DNA of 64,000 nucleotides, taken from Liolophura sinensis (taxonomy: Eukaryota; Mollusca; Polyplacophora; Chitonida; Chitonidae). The stretch covers positions 8,742,001-8,806,000 of the forward strand of contig NC_088300.1 of assembly GCF_032854445.1 (NCBI RefSeq). Direction: 5' to 3'. The notes under the pieces were generated by a model that ran no database searches, had not been told where the DNA came from, and saw only the letters and a program-made list of their open reading frames with translations. Position 1 is the first letter of the stretch. Every line of letters begins with the position of its first letter. Positions 34,801-44,209 of the stretch are shown one piece after another. The position numbers and the translations under genes were made by a program.

Positions 34801-36693
34801 CTCCTGTTTCCTTCACCCTTCATACGGCCATAGGTCTGAGATTCACCCCAAATCCTTTTCTTTCCTCCACCCATCATTCTGCCATAGGTCTAGGATTCAC
34901 CCCAAACCTTCTTGTTTTCTCCACCCGTCATATGGCCATTGGCCTGGTATTCACCCCAAACCCTCCTGTTTCCTTCACCCTTCATACGGCCATAGGTCTG
35001 AGATTCACCCCAAATCCTCTTCTTTCCTCCATCCATCATTCTGCCATAGGTCTGGGAATCACCCCAAACCCTCTTCTTTCCTCCACCCATCGTACGGCCA
35101 TAGGTCTGAGATTCACCCAAACCTTCCTGTTTTCTCCACCCATCATACGGCCATAGGTCTGAGATTCACCCCAAACCCTGTTGTTTCCTCCATCCATCAT
35201 ACAGCCATAGGTCTGGGATTTACCCAAACCCTCCTGTTTCCTCCACCCATCATATGACCATAGGTCTGAGATTCACCGCAAACCCTCTTGTTTCCTCCAC
35301 CCATCAAACTGCCATAGGTCTGGGATTCACCCAAACCCTCTTCTTTCCCCCACCCATCAAACTGCCATAGGTCTGAGATTCACCCCAAACCCTCTTCTTT
35401 CCTCCACCCATCAAACTGCCATAGGTCTGAGATTCACCCAAACCCTCTTCTTTCCTCCACCCGTCAAACTGCCATAGGTCTGAGATTCACCCCAAACCCC
35501 CTTGTTTCCTCCACCCATCATACTGCCATAGGTCTGGGATTCACCCAAACCCTCTTCTTTCCTCCACCCATCAAACTGCCATAGGTCTGAGATTCACCCC
35601 AAACCTCCTTGTTTCCTCCACCCATCAAACTGCCATAGGTCTGAGATTCACCCTCTTCTTTCCTCCACGCATCATACTGCCATAGGTCTGAGATTCACCC
35701 AAACCCTCTTCTTTCCTTCACCCATCAAACTGCCATAGGTCTGAGATTCACCCCAAACCCCCTTGTTTCCTCCACCCATCAAACTGCCATAGGTCTGAGA
35801 TTCACCCAAACCCCCTTGTTTTCTCCACCCATCAAACTGCCATAGGTCAGGGATTCACCCAAACCCTCTTCTTTCCTGCACCCATCAAACTACCATAGGC
35901 CTGAGATTCACCCCAAACCCCCTTCTTTCCTCCACCCATCAAACTGCCACAGGTCTGAGATTCACCCAAACCCTCTTCTTTCCTCCACCCATCAAACTGC
36001 CATAGGTCTGAGATTCACCCAAACCCTCTTCTTTCCTCCACCCATCAAACTGCCATAGGTCTGAGATTCACCCCAAACCCCCTTGTTTCCTCCACCCATC
36101 AAACTGCCATAGGTCTGAGATTCACCCCAAACCCTCTTCTTTTCTCCACCCATAATACTGCCAATGTGTAAGTGAGTATCCTTTAAGATGGTGTTAACAA
36201 CAATCACTATCCATGCATGTTGCTTTCACTCTGATTTTCCTGTTCAATCTGGACTACAGGTGTGAAAGTGTAAATGGAAAGGTGGAAACAGGATGTACGT
36301 ACAGTCATACTGAACCAACCAAAGCTGGGAATTTTTGTTTGAACATGGTTATACAAAGTTCTTTTTTTTGTTTGTATTTTCTTATTTATTTTGAAGTACC
36401 AAGTATTGTGTTATTATGACTTGTAGATCACTACAGACGAAGACTATTTACATTTTGTTATGAGTGACCTGGCTCAGAGAAGAAGTCATATCCAAGGTGT
36501 TGAAGCTCGAGAGCAAGTCCGTGTTGTCAAAGCGATAACTCCATTGTCTGAGATGATGGGATATTCCACAGTGTTACGATCCATCACATCAGGAACGGCT
36601 TTCTTTTCCATGGAACTAGCACAGTATGAAGTCATGTCACTCTCCGAACAGAACAAAGTGTTGCAAAAGCTCACTGGATTTTTGCCGTCTTGA
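22879..36693 (+). CDS. GFM2: GFM2, mitochondrial elongation factor G2 / ribosome-releasing factor 2 (7 exons)
   Basis: Mitochondrial translational GTPase that, with the ribosome recycling factor, splits post-termination mitoribosomes. Coding exons: 22879-23152, 24038-24166, 25145-25225, 25517-26322, 27158-27794, 33575-33741, 36427-36693. All introns are GT-AG and the frame closes exactly, giving about 786 residues, close to the vertebrate protein. GTPase motifs: G1 AHIDAGKT at 68-75, G2 RGITI at 110-114, G3 DTPGHVD at 132-138 (split by intron 2), G4 NKMD at 186-189. Then the beta-barrel domain II, EF-G domains III and IV ([19 protein letters not shown]) and the C-terminal fold ([12 protein letters not shown]). 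An acidic, serine-rich linker ([15 protein letters not shown]) is lineage-specific. The 22879 ATG has A at -3 and G at +4 and opens a basic, acid-poor presequence suited to mitochondrial import. An upstream in-frame ATG at 22705 would add 58 residues but has a weak context. Introns 5 and 6 hold large minisatellites. Confidence 0.95.
23485..23578 (-). repeat. tRNA-like SINE head in GFM2 intron 1
   Basis: Minus strand: box A-like TGGTAGCTCATGCAGTTGGC (23542-23561) and box B GTGAGTTCAAGTC (23498-23510), with a long central part. No SINE body is recognised next to it. Orientation is antisense to GFM2. Confidence 0.5.
24598..24668 (-). mobile_element. Fragment of third SINE-like family in GFM2 intron 2
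   Basis: gaatgaatgaatgactatgg, cttaatgttgcttcagcaat, attgcagccgtgttgtggcc, agaacatg: same arrangement as at 12630-12704. Antisense to GFM2. Confidence 0.6.
26323..27157. other. GFM2 intron 4
   Basis: AT-rich intron from gtttgt to tttcag. No repeat or embedded gene is recognised. Confidence 0.85.
28486..29015. repeat. Minisatellite, 44 bp unit, about 12 copies, GFM2 intron 5
   Basis: The unit is catgtgtttgcgtgtcactt followed by ctaagtccatcatcgcatcataaa. Copies differ mainly at CpG positions (gcgtgt/gcatgt/gtgtgt, catcgc/catcac), as expected from CpG decay. Diverged relatives of the phrase 'gtgtcacttctaa' extend into both flanks (about 28440 and to about 29100). Confidence 0.95.
30272..30345. 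repeat. Short degenerate tandem repeat, about 20 bp unit, 4 copies
   Basis: gtgtttatatgtatgaggtg repeated, drifting to gttcacatgtatgaagcatt, inside GFM2 intron 5. Confidence 0.75.
31058..31444 (-). other. Unexplained 128-codon frame antisense in GFM2 intron 5
   Basis: Open frame beginning [17 protein letters not shown] and ending in TTPL. No domain, signal peptide or family is recognised. It contains a good minus-strand donor-like ccagg|gtaagc near 31150. It is longer than most frames in the surrounding AT-rich DNA but could be chance. Listed so that it can be tested, not as a gene. Confidence 0.15.
31555..31920. repeat. Minisatellite type A, 73 bp unit, 5 copies, GFM2 intron 5
   Basis: The unit begins ttaggggtttgattggtaca gacaca and continues gtgcactggcctttatgatt, agtgtcctactgagagtcac, caccatg. 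Copies are nearly identical; one has lost two bases (ggtagacaca). It passes directly into the type B array, which shares the same 26 bp head. Confidence 0.95.
31918..32770. repeat. Minisatellite type B, 86 bp unit, about 10 copies, GFM2 intron 5
   Basis: Same head as type A (ttaggggtttgattggtaca gacaca) but a different body: ggcactgggcacagtgcatt, cagctttgggccgggtatct, tcctgttagttgccactatg. Some units are shortened; one near 32215-32275 has an internal duplication of actcagctttgggcc. Minus-strand frames with repeated NQTPN and PGPKLS motifs are by-products. Confidence 0.95.
34453..36163. repeat. Large minisatellite, about 54 bp unit, about 32 copies, GFM2 intron 6
   Basis: The unit is cataggtctgagattcaccc, caaaccctcttgtttcctcc, atccatcatctggc. 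Many units drop two C (cacccaaacc) and so are 52 bp. The left half carries ccatccatcat(atg/ctg) ends, the right half ccacccatcaaactg, so two subfamilies sit side by side. Because 54 is a multiple of three, frames of 18-residue repeats stay open on both strands (plus 34500-35156; minus 34440-34709). It fills most of intron 6 (33742-36426). Confidence 0.97.
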
Positions 36694-36991
36694 GATGGCA
36701 TGGTATTTATCTGCACTAAAGCTGTTCCTTTTTATAAAAATGATAAAAATAATTACAAATTATAGTCATTTCGACAAACTTGTTATGATCTCTGTACCTG
36801 TGTAATACCTGAAAAGTGCATACCTGAACTTTTATGAGTGCTATTAAAGGTGTTTGTATTCATTTCATCATGCATAAAGTTGTTATATTATTACCCTAGC
36901 AACTGTTCTGTCACATTGCCATCAGTATTATTTCCACTTTATCATCATAATCATGTCTCTTAACAGTAAGCAATCCCAAAAGCTGCGCTGT
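36694..36991 (+). other. GFM2 3' UTR region with candidate poly(A) signal
   Basis: After the stop codon, ATTAAA at 36843-36848 is followed by a GT-rich stretch (ggtgtttgtattcatttc), a plausible cleavage and polyadenylation site about 160 bp downstream of the stop. Confidence 0.45.
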
Positions 36992-37290
36992 TGAATTCAC
37001 TCCATAGCACACCACTGACCAGATATGACAGTCTGCTGATGTATCACTGTATTCACTCCATAGGACATCAGATATAACATGCTGTGGATGTTTCACTGCA
37101 TTCACTCCATAGGACATCAGATATGACACTCTGCTGATGTATCACTGCATTCACTCCATAGGACACCAGATATAACATGCTGTGGATGTTTCACTGCATT
37201 CACTCCATAGGACATCAGATATGACACTCTGCTGTTGTCTCACTGCATTCACTCCATAGGACACCAGATATGACACTACCAGCTGACACC
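36992..37290. repeat. Minisatellite, 49 bp units alternating in a 98 bp period, about 6 copies
   Basis: Common core tcactgcattcactccatag gaca(t/c)cagata; odd units continue tgacactctgctgatgta and even units taacatgctgtggatgtt. The alternation makes a two-unit higher-order repeat. The last unit is cut by unrelated sequence before the SINE at 37323. Confidence 0.92.
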
Positions 37291-37322
37291 ATGTTAGCCA
37301 GTTTTGATGTTCAAACCATTTA

Positions 37323-37478
37323 TTCTCTGGCCATACGTGGGAAGGTCTGCCAGCAACCTGACGGTTACGGGTTTCCCCCCGGGCTGTGCCTGCTTTCCTC
37401 CCACCATAATGCTGGCCCCTATCGTATAAGTAAAATATTCTTGAGTACGGCGTAAAACACCAATCATATAAATAAAAT
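37323..37478 (+). mobile_element. SINE family A, 5'-truncated copy
   Basis: ctggccatacgtgggaaggt, ctgccagcaacctgacggtt, cctcccaccataatgctggc, cgtataagtaaaatattctt, gagtacggcgtaaaacacca, then atataaataaaat. Confidence 0.9.
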
Positions 37479-38027
37479 CAAAGCACTCATTTAAACAATA
37501 TTTTTCATGAATTGACCAACATCACAGGCATATATTAATGTCTCGGCCAATGAGTGACTGTTGTGGTACTTGGGTGAAGCTAAAGGATTACATCTAAAAG
37601 GACATTGGACATTTCTTTTTAATAAAAGCAACAAAATGTCCTAAACCTTTTTTGATGCTGCATATTTCTGTAACACTAGAACTGGCCTTTTTAGACCATG
37701 AGCAAATGATTTCATTTCACATATATGTGTGCTTTTAAGTGAAATGTCTATTATATGCTTGCTTAACATATTGTTAAAAGTAATTCATGTGAAGTCCTAT
37801 CTTGTAAGCTAAGCCTAGAGCTTTATGGCATTAGGTATTAATGCATTTGTAGAGGCAGAAAATCATATGATAAAACCTTGAAATATGAAAATCAATTATA
37901 CCAAAAAATATTTTTGTGCGGCTGCTTAGTAAATAATATCTGGAGAGGTAATGTACTTTGTTTGACATGATTGGTATATAATGGCATACATGGCATGTAA
38001 GTAATATTTTACTTAGATGATGGTGGT

Positions 38028-38108
38028 CATTTCATGGGTGGATCAAACCAAAGTGTCAGCAGTAAACCACCAGCATCTGGCAAATGACTGAAGAACTTTC
38101 CCACATAT
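38028..38108 (+). repeat. Diverged interspersed repeat (ttcatgggtgga / gtaaaccacc type), copy 1
   Basis: gtcatttcatgggtggatca, aaccaaagtgtcagcagtaa, accaccagcatctggcaaat. The same order of words occurs at 43878-43985, so it is an interspersed repeat of unknown class. Confidence 0.5.
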
Positions 38109-38272
38109 CTCTAATGATACCCACCCAAATTGTAAGACAACCTTAACTTCCTTAGAAAACACAAGTGATATCAATCCCATAATGCCACCAATGAAAGCTC
38201 AGGGGACGATTGGAGTAGCAAATACATGACCAAAGTTAGGAATGGAGGCAACATTGAGCGATTGAAAAAACA

Positions 38273-39895
38273 GGTGTCACAACCCACCCTGAAGACAATG
38301 TGGTAAGCCCAGGTTGGTGTCACAACCCTCCCCGAAGACTGTGGTTAGTCCAGGTTGGTGTCACAACCCTCCCTGAAGACAATGTGGTCAGCCCAGGTTG
38401 GTGTCACAACCCACGCTGAAGACAATGTGGTTAGCCCAGGTTAGTGTCATAACCCACCCTGAACACAATGTGATCAGCCAAGTTGGTGTCACAACCCACC
38501 CTGAAGACAATGTGGTAAGCCCAGGTCGGTTGTCACAACCTTCCCTGAAGACAATGTGGTCAGCCCAGGTTAGTGTCACAACCCACCCTGAAGACAATGT
38601 GGTTAGCCCAGGTTAGTGTCACAACCCTCCCTGAAGACAATGTGGTCAGCCCAGGGTGGTGTCACAACCCGTCCTGAAGACAATGTGGTCTGCCCAGGTC
38701 GGTGTCAACCCTCCCTGAACACAAAGTGGTTAGCCCATGTTGGTGTCACCTGAAGACAATGTGGTCAGCCCAGGTTGGTGTCACAACCCACCCTGAGCAC
38801 AATGTGGTCAGCCAAAGTTGGTGTCTCAACCCTCCCTGAACACAATGTGGTTAACCCATGTTGGTGTCACCTGAAGACAATGTGGTTAGCCCAGGTTGGT
38901 GTCACAACCCACCCTGAGCACAATGTGGTCAGCCCAAGTTGGTGTCACAACCCGTCCTGAAGACAATATGATCAGCCCAGGTTGGTGTCACTTGAAGACA
39001 ATGTGGTCAGCCCAGGTTGGTGTCACAACCCACACTGAGCACAATGTGGTTATCCCAGGTTGGTGTCTCAACCCTCCCTGAACACAATGTGGTTAACCCA
39101 TGTTGGTGTCACCTGAAGACAATGTGGTTAGCCCAGGTTGGTGTCACAACCCACCCTGAGCACAATGTGGTCAGCCCAAGTTGGTGTCACAACCCGTCCT
39201 GAAGACAATGTGGTCAGCCCAGGTTGATGTCACTTGAAGACAATGTGGTCAGCCCAGGTTGGTGTCACAACCCGTTCTGAAGACAATGTGGTTAGCCCAG
39301 GTTGGTGTCACAACCCACCCTGAAGACAATGTGGTTAGCCCAGGGTGGCGTCACAACCCGTCCTGAAGACTATGTGGTTAGCCCAGGATGGTGTCACAAC
39401 CCGTCCTGATGACAATGTGGCCAGCCCAGGATGGGTGTCACAACCTGTCCTGAAGACAATGTGGTCAGCCCAGGTTGGTGTCACAACCCACCCTGAAAAC
39501 AATGTGGTCAGCCCAAGTTGGTGTCACAACCCACCCTGAAAACAATGTGGTCAGCCCAGGTTGGTTTCACAACCCACCCTGAAAACAATGTGGTCAGCCC
39601 AGGTGGGTGTCACAACCCACCCTGAAGACAATGGGGTTAGCCCAGGTTGGTGTCACAACCAACCCTGAAGAAAATGGGGTTAGCCCAGGGTGGTGTCACA
39701 ACCCGTCCTGAAGACAATGTGGTCAGCCCAGGTTGGTGTCACAACCCTCCCTGAAAACAATGTGGTCAGCCCAGGTTGGTGTTACAACCCTCCCTGAAGA
39801 CAATGTGGTCAGCCCAGGTTGGTGTCACTTGAAGACAATGTGGTCAGCCCAGGTTTGTGTCACAACCCACCCTGAAAACAATGTGGTCAACCCAG
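38273..39895. repeat. Large minisatellite, 43 bp unit with 35 bp variants, about 38 copies, higher-order structure
   Basis: The unit is gtgtcacaacccaccctgaa, gacaatgtggtcagcccagg, ttg. A shorter form lacks the acaaccca part (gtgtcacctgaagacaat, 35 bp). Between about 38730 and 39240 units are ordered 43+43+35 = 121 bp, and alternate 121 bp blocks differ while blocks 242 bp apart are nearly identical. The array lies 1.6 kb downstream of the GFM2 stop. Confidence 0.97.
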
Positions 39896-40934
39896 GCTGA
39901 TTTTGCATTGAGTAAATGAAATAATCATCACTGAAACTGAGACTTAAAACCTTTACTGGATGGGTAGACTAAACAGGAGTTAAGCAGTGGATGTGGTGGC
40001 CACATGAACTTGGTACCTATACAGCATTAAGCCCTGGTCTTGGTCATGTTTCTAATGTTCATAATTAGCCCTACACACAGCTGCATGTTATGGACATGGT
40101 CACAACGATGCTTTGTCTGTCCGGCAGAAAGAGTTTTTGTGTGTGTTGTGATATTATATTGTGTGTGCTGTGGTGAGTTAAAACCTCAAATATAGAATTA
40201 CAGATTGTATATCCCAGTCAAAACAATTAATTATAAATGGCATAACAAATATGTGTTAATGAGAGCTTGGTTAACATGTTGATTTTGGAGTAATGGGGCA
40301 CCGTAGATAGAGCCTAACGCTTCAGTCTATTTGATAAGCACTGTGCGATAATAGTGTAAGGATTTGCATATTTTAAGTCTAGCTGTTACTGGTTGTAAGA
40401 AGCTTCCACAACCAACATTGCTCTCAACCCTAGTGGATGATGTACTCTATGATCTTCAAACTCTTTCATGTTACGTGGTTATTAAAGTGTATATTGGAAA
40501 GGCTCTTGATTTAATTATGGAGCAGAAATTACGTTGGCTTGACTGATTGTTAATTTTAAAACAGGAAAATGGCAATCTTTGGCTTGGTCAGAAAAGTGTG
40601 TGGGCCAAGTACTGGACAACTTGAGAAGTGTCTGTATTCTGTGAGTGTATTAACATTGTGTCTAGTGCCTTCAACCAGATGTTTCGATGAGCCATTAAGT
40701 TATATGAATACATTAGCAGTAGTCACTGTTTATGTGACAAAAACACAAAAACTTGACACAACCATGTAATGTTTTTTTATGTGAAAAATGGATTAGAGCG
40801 AGGACAGAGCTTTCACTCATTATTATTTCGGTAATGTGCCAGAGCACTCAAAGTTGAAGATCATGTAAATGTAGGCTTGCGAAGTTCACAAGTATTTCGC
40901 TGAAGGACATTGGTGTATAAACCTATAAAACTAA
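39896..40934. other. Unannotated stretch downstream of the 43 bp array
   Basis: AT-rich, CpG-poor; short plus-strand frames (40364-40546, 40569-40769) without recognised features. Confidence 0.4.
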
Positions 40935-41003
40935 CCGACATCGTGTAAGTGAAAAATCCTGGAGTATGCCTAACGATGAACAATAATCAAATGAATGAAT
41001 AAG
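40935..41003 (+). mobile_element. Diverged SINE family A tail
   Basis: ccgacatcgtgtaagtgaaa, aatcctggagtatgcctaac, caataatcaaatgaatgaat match the order of the family A 3' end with many changes. Probably an old 5'-truncated copy. Confidence 0.55.
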
Positions 41004-41181
41004 TAATTTATGGGTGTACAGTATTACGAAGTTTTGTATTTTGCCCTCGTGTGCTCTAATCAAATCAGCAAAAGATTATCATATGCCAAACTAAGGCTCA
41101 CTCGTGTGCGTATACTGACAGTTCTCACATTACTAGGCCTACATGTATGTGGATTTAAAATCAGTATTTATTTATGGTTTG

Positions 41182-41241
41182 CCGTCGTCATATGACTGAA
41201 AAATTGTTGAGTACCACGTTAAACCCCAAGCACTCACTCAC
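41182..41241 (+). mobile_element. Tail-only insertion of SINE family B with perfect 13 bp target-site duplication
   Basis: Only 60 bp long: ccgtcgtcatatgactgaaa, aattgttgagtaccacgtta, aaccccaagcactcactcac. It is flanked by TATTTATGGTTTG at 41169-41181 and again at 41242-41254. The duplication shows a genuine insertion, so the element integrated as a severely 5'-truncated molecule. Confidence 0.92.
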
Positions 41242-41254
41242 TATTTATGGTTTG

Positions 41255-42570
41255 ACATAATGACATTTCAGTCTTGTAGATTAGCGACACAAACTAGACA
41301 AGTGTAGGCGTACAGCTGAAAAGTTCGAGCAACAACGACAAACGATTGGAAGATGCTGCGAGAACCTCAGCAAGGGTGCGTTTTGACCTCCACTGGTGGC
41401 CGATTCGGTAACCACCGGAGGACACAGTATGATGTCCCACTGTTCCGTAAGTCGCATCAAGTTGCGTGAGTTACGACGTTGCAATACACGCCACCGACAC
41501 CACTGAAGTCAGACTCGGTGGCAGTAGTGGCGCCACTGGTTTCCTCCAGTGGCCAATGGAACGACCCCGGGGAGCGAAAGGAACGGACCCTAGATATGAC
41601 CGGGTAACTCTTTGACATGGTTTCAGTCAAGCGTGACGTGACCCGAAGCTGACATCAACCGGCATATCGACAAAGTCAGCTCAGACAAAGGTCCTATCCC
41701 GCACACATACCTTAAGTGACCAAAAACTTTGTCCATGACTGATCTGCTCATTTTCCAAGATCAATAGGAGTTCTATTGATTTTAGACAGGCGCTTTGGTA
41801 GTTGTGTGGAAGCTAGGATATCTCAGTGGGAAAATGTAAATATGAGCACCAGAAGTAATATCTCATGACGTTTATTTGCCTCCAAAAATGCTTTTTTGTG
41901 GTCGAATTTTTAGGTCATTTAGGATAGGCCTACCTAATTCTTGACGGACCCTTCCAGGGCACCTGCGCGCATTTATGCCGGAGTATACAACTCCTGTTAT
42001 TCACTTACCGTCTTTACTGTGTTGAATAAGCCTGTATACCGAAGACCAATGCAGAAATATGCGTCAAACATGCAATAACAAATGACAATAACATGCATGA
42101 TGCTCAGGCCTACCGGTATGGGTTTGGCAACACAATATTATACAGCATTGCAGGTTGCTCTTTGTTTTACATGAAGAAGGTAGGTAAAGGAGTCCAAATC
42201 GGCTATATACAGAGAGAGATATGAAGTGTGTTAAAGACAGCATATGTTTTAGAATAAAATTATGCTTTGCGTCTGCAGTTCGCCGTTTAGATATCGTAGA
42301 GACTTCGAATTTATACCCCGAGCAGTAGAGCCAGGAAGTTAAATGTACAAGAAAATGTGCAAACCAATATCTGACCCTATTCTAGGCCTACATAGTAGGC
42401 CTACAACAATCACCACATCAGAACACAAGTTTCTGACAATAGTCAATTGTTCAGAGTTCATGGTTTATGTCAGTTACCCTTCTTTGGTTGTTCATTGGTA
42501 TAAAATATGATTTGTGATGTTGGTGGAGTTTCACTTTGTTTGAATTAGTGCCGTGCGTGCATTGCCCAAA
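41255..42570. other. Intergenic stretch with a CpG-rich segment at about 41320-41650
   Basis: The segment has frequent CG dinucleotides and nested complementary words (ccactggtggcc, gtggcgccactgg, accccggggagcg). It could be a promoter or a decayed GC-rich element. The small minus frame at 41281-41484 is not recognised. Confidence 0.35.
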
Positions 42571-42576
42571 GCCGTA

Positions 42577-42742
42577 TTTCGTTATGATCGGTGCTGTGCC
42601 TGGTGTTATGATCGGTGCTGTGACCGGTGTTATGATCGCTGCTGTGACCAGTGTTATGATCGGTGCTGTGACCGGTGTTATGATCGGTGGTGTGACCGTT
42701 ATGATCGGTGCCGTGACCGGTGTTATGATCGGTGCTGTGATC
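42577..42742. repeat. Minisatellite, 24 bp unit, about 7 copies
   Basis: The unit is ggtgttatgatcggtgctgtgacc, with one shortened copy (gtgaccgttatgatcgg). Being divisible by three it keeps frames open on both strands (42536-42844 plus; 42451-42781 minus), which are repeat by-products with low-complexity translation. Confidence 0.95.
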
Positions 42743-43877
42743 AAAGCAAACAAACGAGGCTTTGACAAATACGACCATCACATGATATGCTTACATACAC
42801 CAGTAGCCTACATGTGCATGAACCCCATCGCCATCACGATATAAATGCTTATATATCTGGTACACAAAGATACGCCACCGCCATCATCACGGTATGCTAT
42901 ATACCCGGTTCACACGGGTAGGCCTATGTGGACGCCACCGCCATCACCATGAGTTTATTCACGTCCGGTGCACAAGTGCATGCAAGGATGCCAACTCCAT
43001 CATTGTATGCGTAGGCCTATAGGCCCCTATTATAGAAATGGCATGGACGCCATCACCATACCCTGTTATGCTTAATTATGCGGAATGGTATGTACGCAAC
43101 CGTCATATTCGTTTTTACAGGCATATAGGCTTGTAACACATAATGTCATGGCATTACAGAAGTACATAAGACGCCATACATCGTCAATGTGTTGTATATA
43201 CTTTAATTATTTGCAACATGCATGGCCACTGGGTTTCCCACAGGATATAGGGCCTATTGTGATAGTTCAGATCAGTCAAGAACAACGTTTATGAATGTGT
43301 CTCCAGCATTTCACCATTTCTGTACCCGGTGATGATCCAGGCATCACGTGATTGCGAGGGTAACACCGCAGCAAGCCACTGATGGGCCGCAGCTCGCACT
43401 GCTGACTACGTCAGCCATTCCTGGGTCCAGAAATCTGTACCAACACTTCCTGCGTCGATAATGGTACCATAGCCTTATCGAAAAACTCGACCTTTCTTTG
43501 TCTAGCCCGAGCCTGGACCCTAATGCCAATCCGGAAACTACCCAAAGAACGCACATGTTGTTTGTATATAGCCTTCGGAAATGTACGCATGCCAATATTA
43601 TGTATACACGCACATGTATGCACATGTATGCTAATACATAGAGATTCTTGCATAAAGCTGACAATAGTATACATTACACTACAGATCGCTCGTGTAAAAT
43701 GCTTTGTCCGTTATAATACTTATAATCCTGGAAATTGGTCAGATGTACGTAAGCTACTTTTCTTAATTCGGTTGTTTTTTCCGTGTCTTTCTCAGTTTCA
43801 TCCATCTGTAGATCTGGCTGCCATTCTGTGACTGAAATGGCCTTATATAGGCCAATACCGCCCAATAAAAAAAAAAT
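42743..43877. other. Intergenic stretch, CpG-richer near 43320-43530
   Basis: Frames on the minus strand (43344-43664, 43411-43674) overlap in different frames; none is recognised. The word taggcctat/c recurs. No promoter can be assigned. Confidence 0.35.
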
Positions 43878-43985
43878 GTGTCAGTTTCATGGGTGGAGGA
43901 AACCGTGGAGTGCCTGGCGTAAACCACCGACGCTTGGCAATTTACTAACCTTCACAACACAGTGACATACAAGTGATATTGCCTG
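43878..43985 (+). repeat. Interspersed repeat (ttcatgggtgga / gtaaaccacc type), copy 2
   Basis: gtcagtttcatgggtggagg, aaaccgtggagtgcctggcg, taaaccaccgacgcttggca, better preserved than copy 1 at 38028. It is preceded by a short A run (43867-43876). Confidence 0.55.
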
Positions 43986-44156
43986 GTCGATTGCTGATAG
44001 TTGCCACAAAGCCCTACAAGCACAAACAGGGTGAATCTAACATTTCGATGTTCAAGTTTAAGTCCCCTAAAACAACACATACATTTCCCGCCAAAGGAAC
44101 AATAGGCTGGCGCATGTTTATAAAATAGACATGCTTGTACAATATAAGCCTACATG

Positions 44157-44158
<2 letters not shown>

Positions 44159-44206
<48 letters not shown>
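44159..44206. repeat. (TA)n microsatellite
   Basis: About 23 uninterrupted TA dinucleotides. Confidence 0.98.

Positions 44207-44209
<3 letters not shown>

Noticed and set aside
34500-35156. 218-codon frame with an 18-residue repeat
   Set aside because: It is the translation of the 54 bp intronic minisatellite; frames are equally open on the other strand and are broken by 52 bp units.
42451-42844. Long frames on both strands around the 24 bp repeat
   Set aside because: A unit divisible by three leaves all frames open; the translation is low-complexity and lies in a tandem array.
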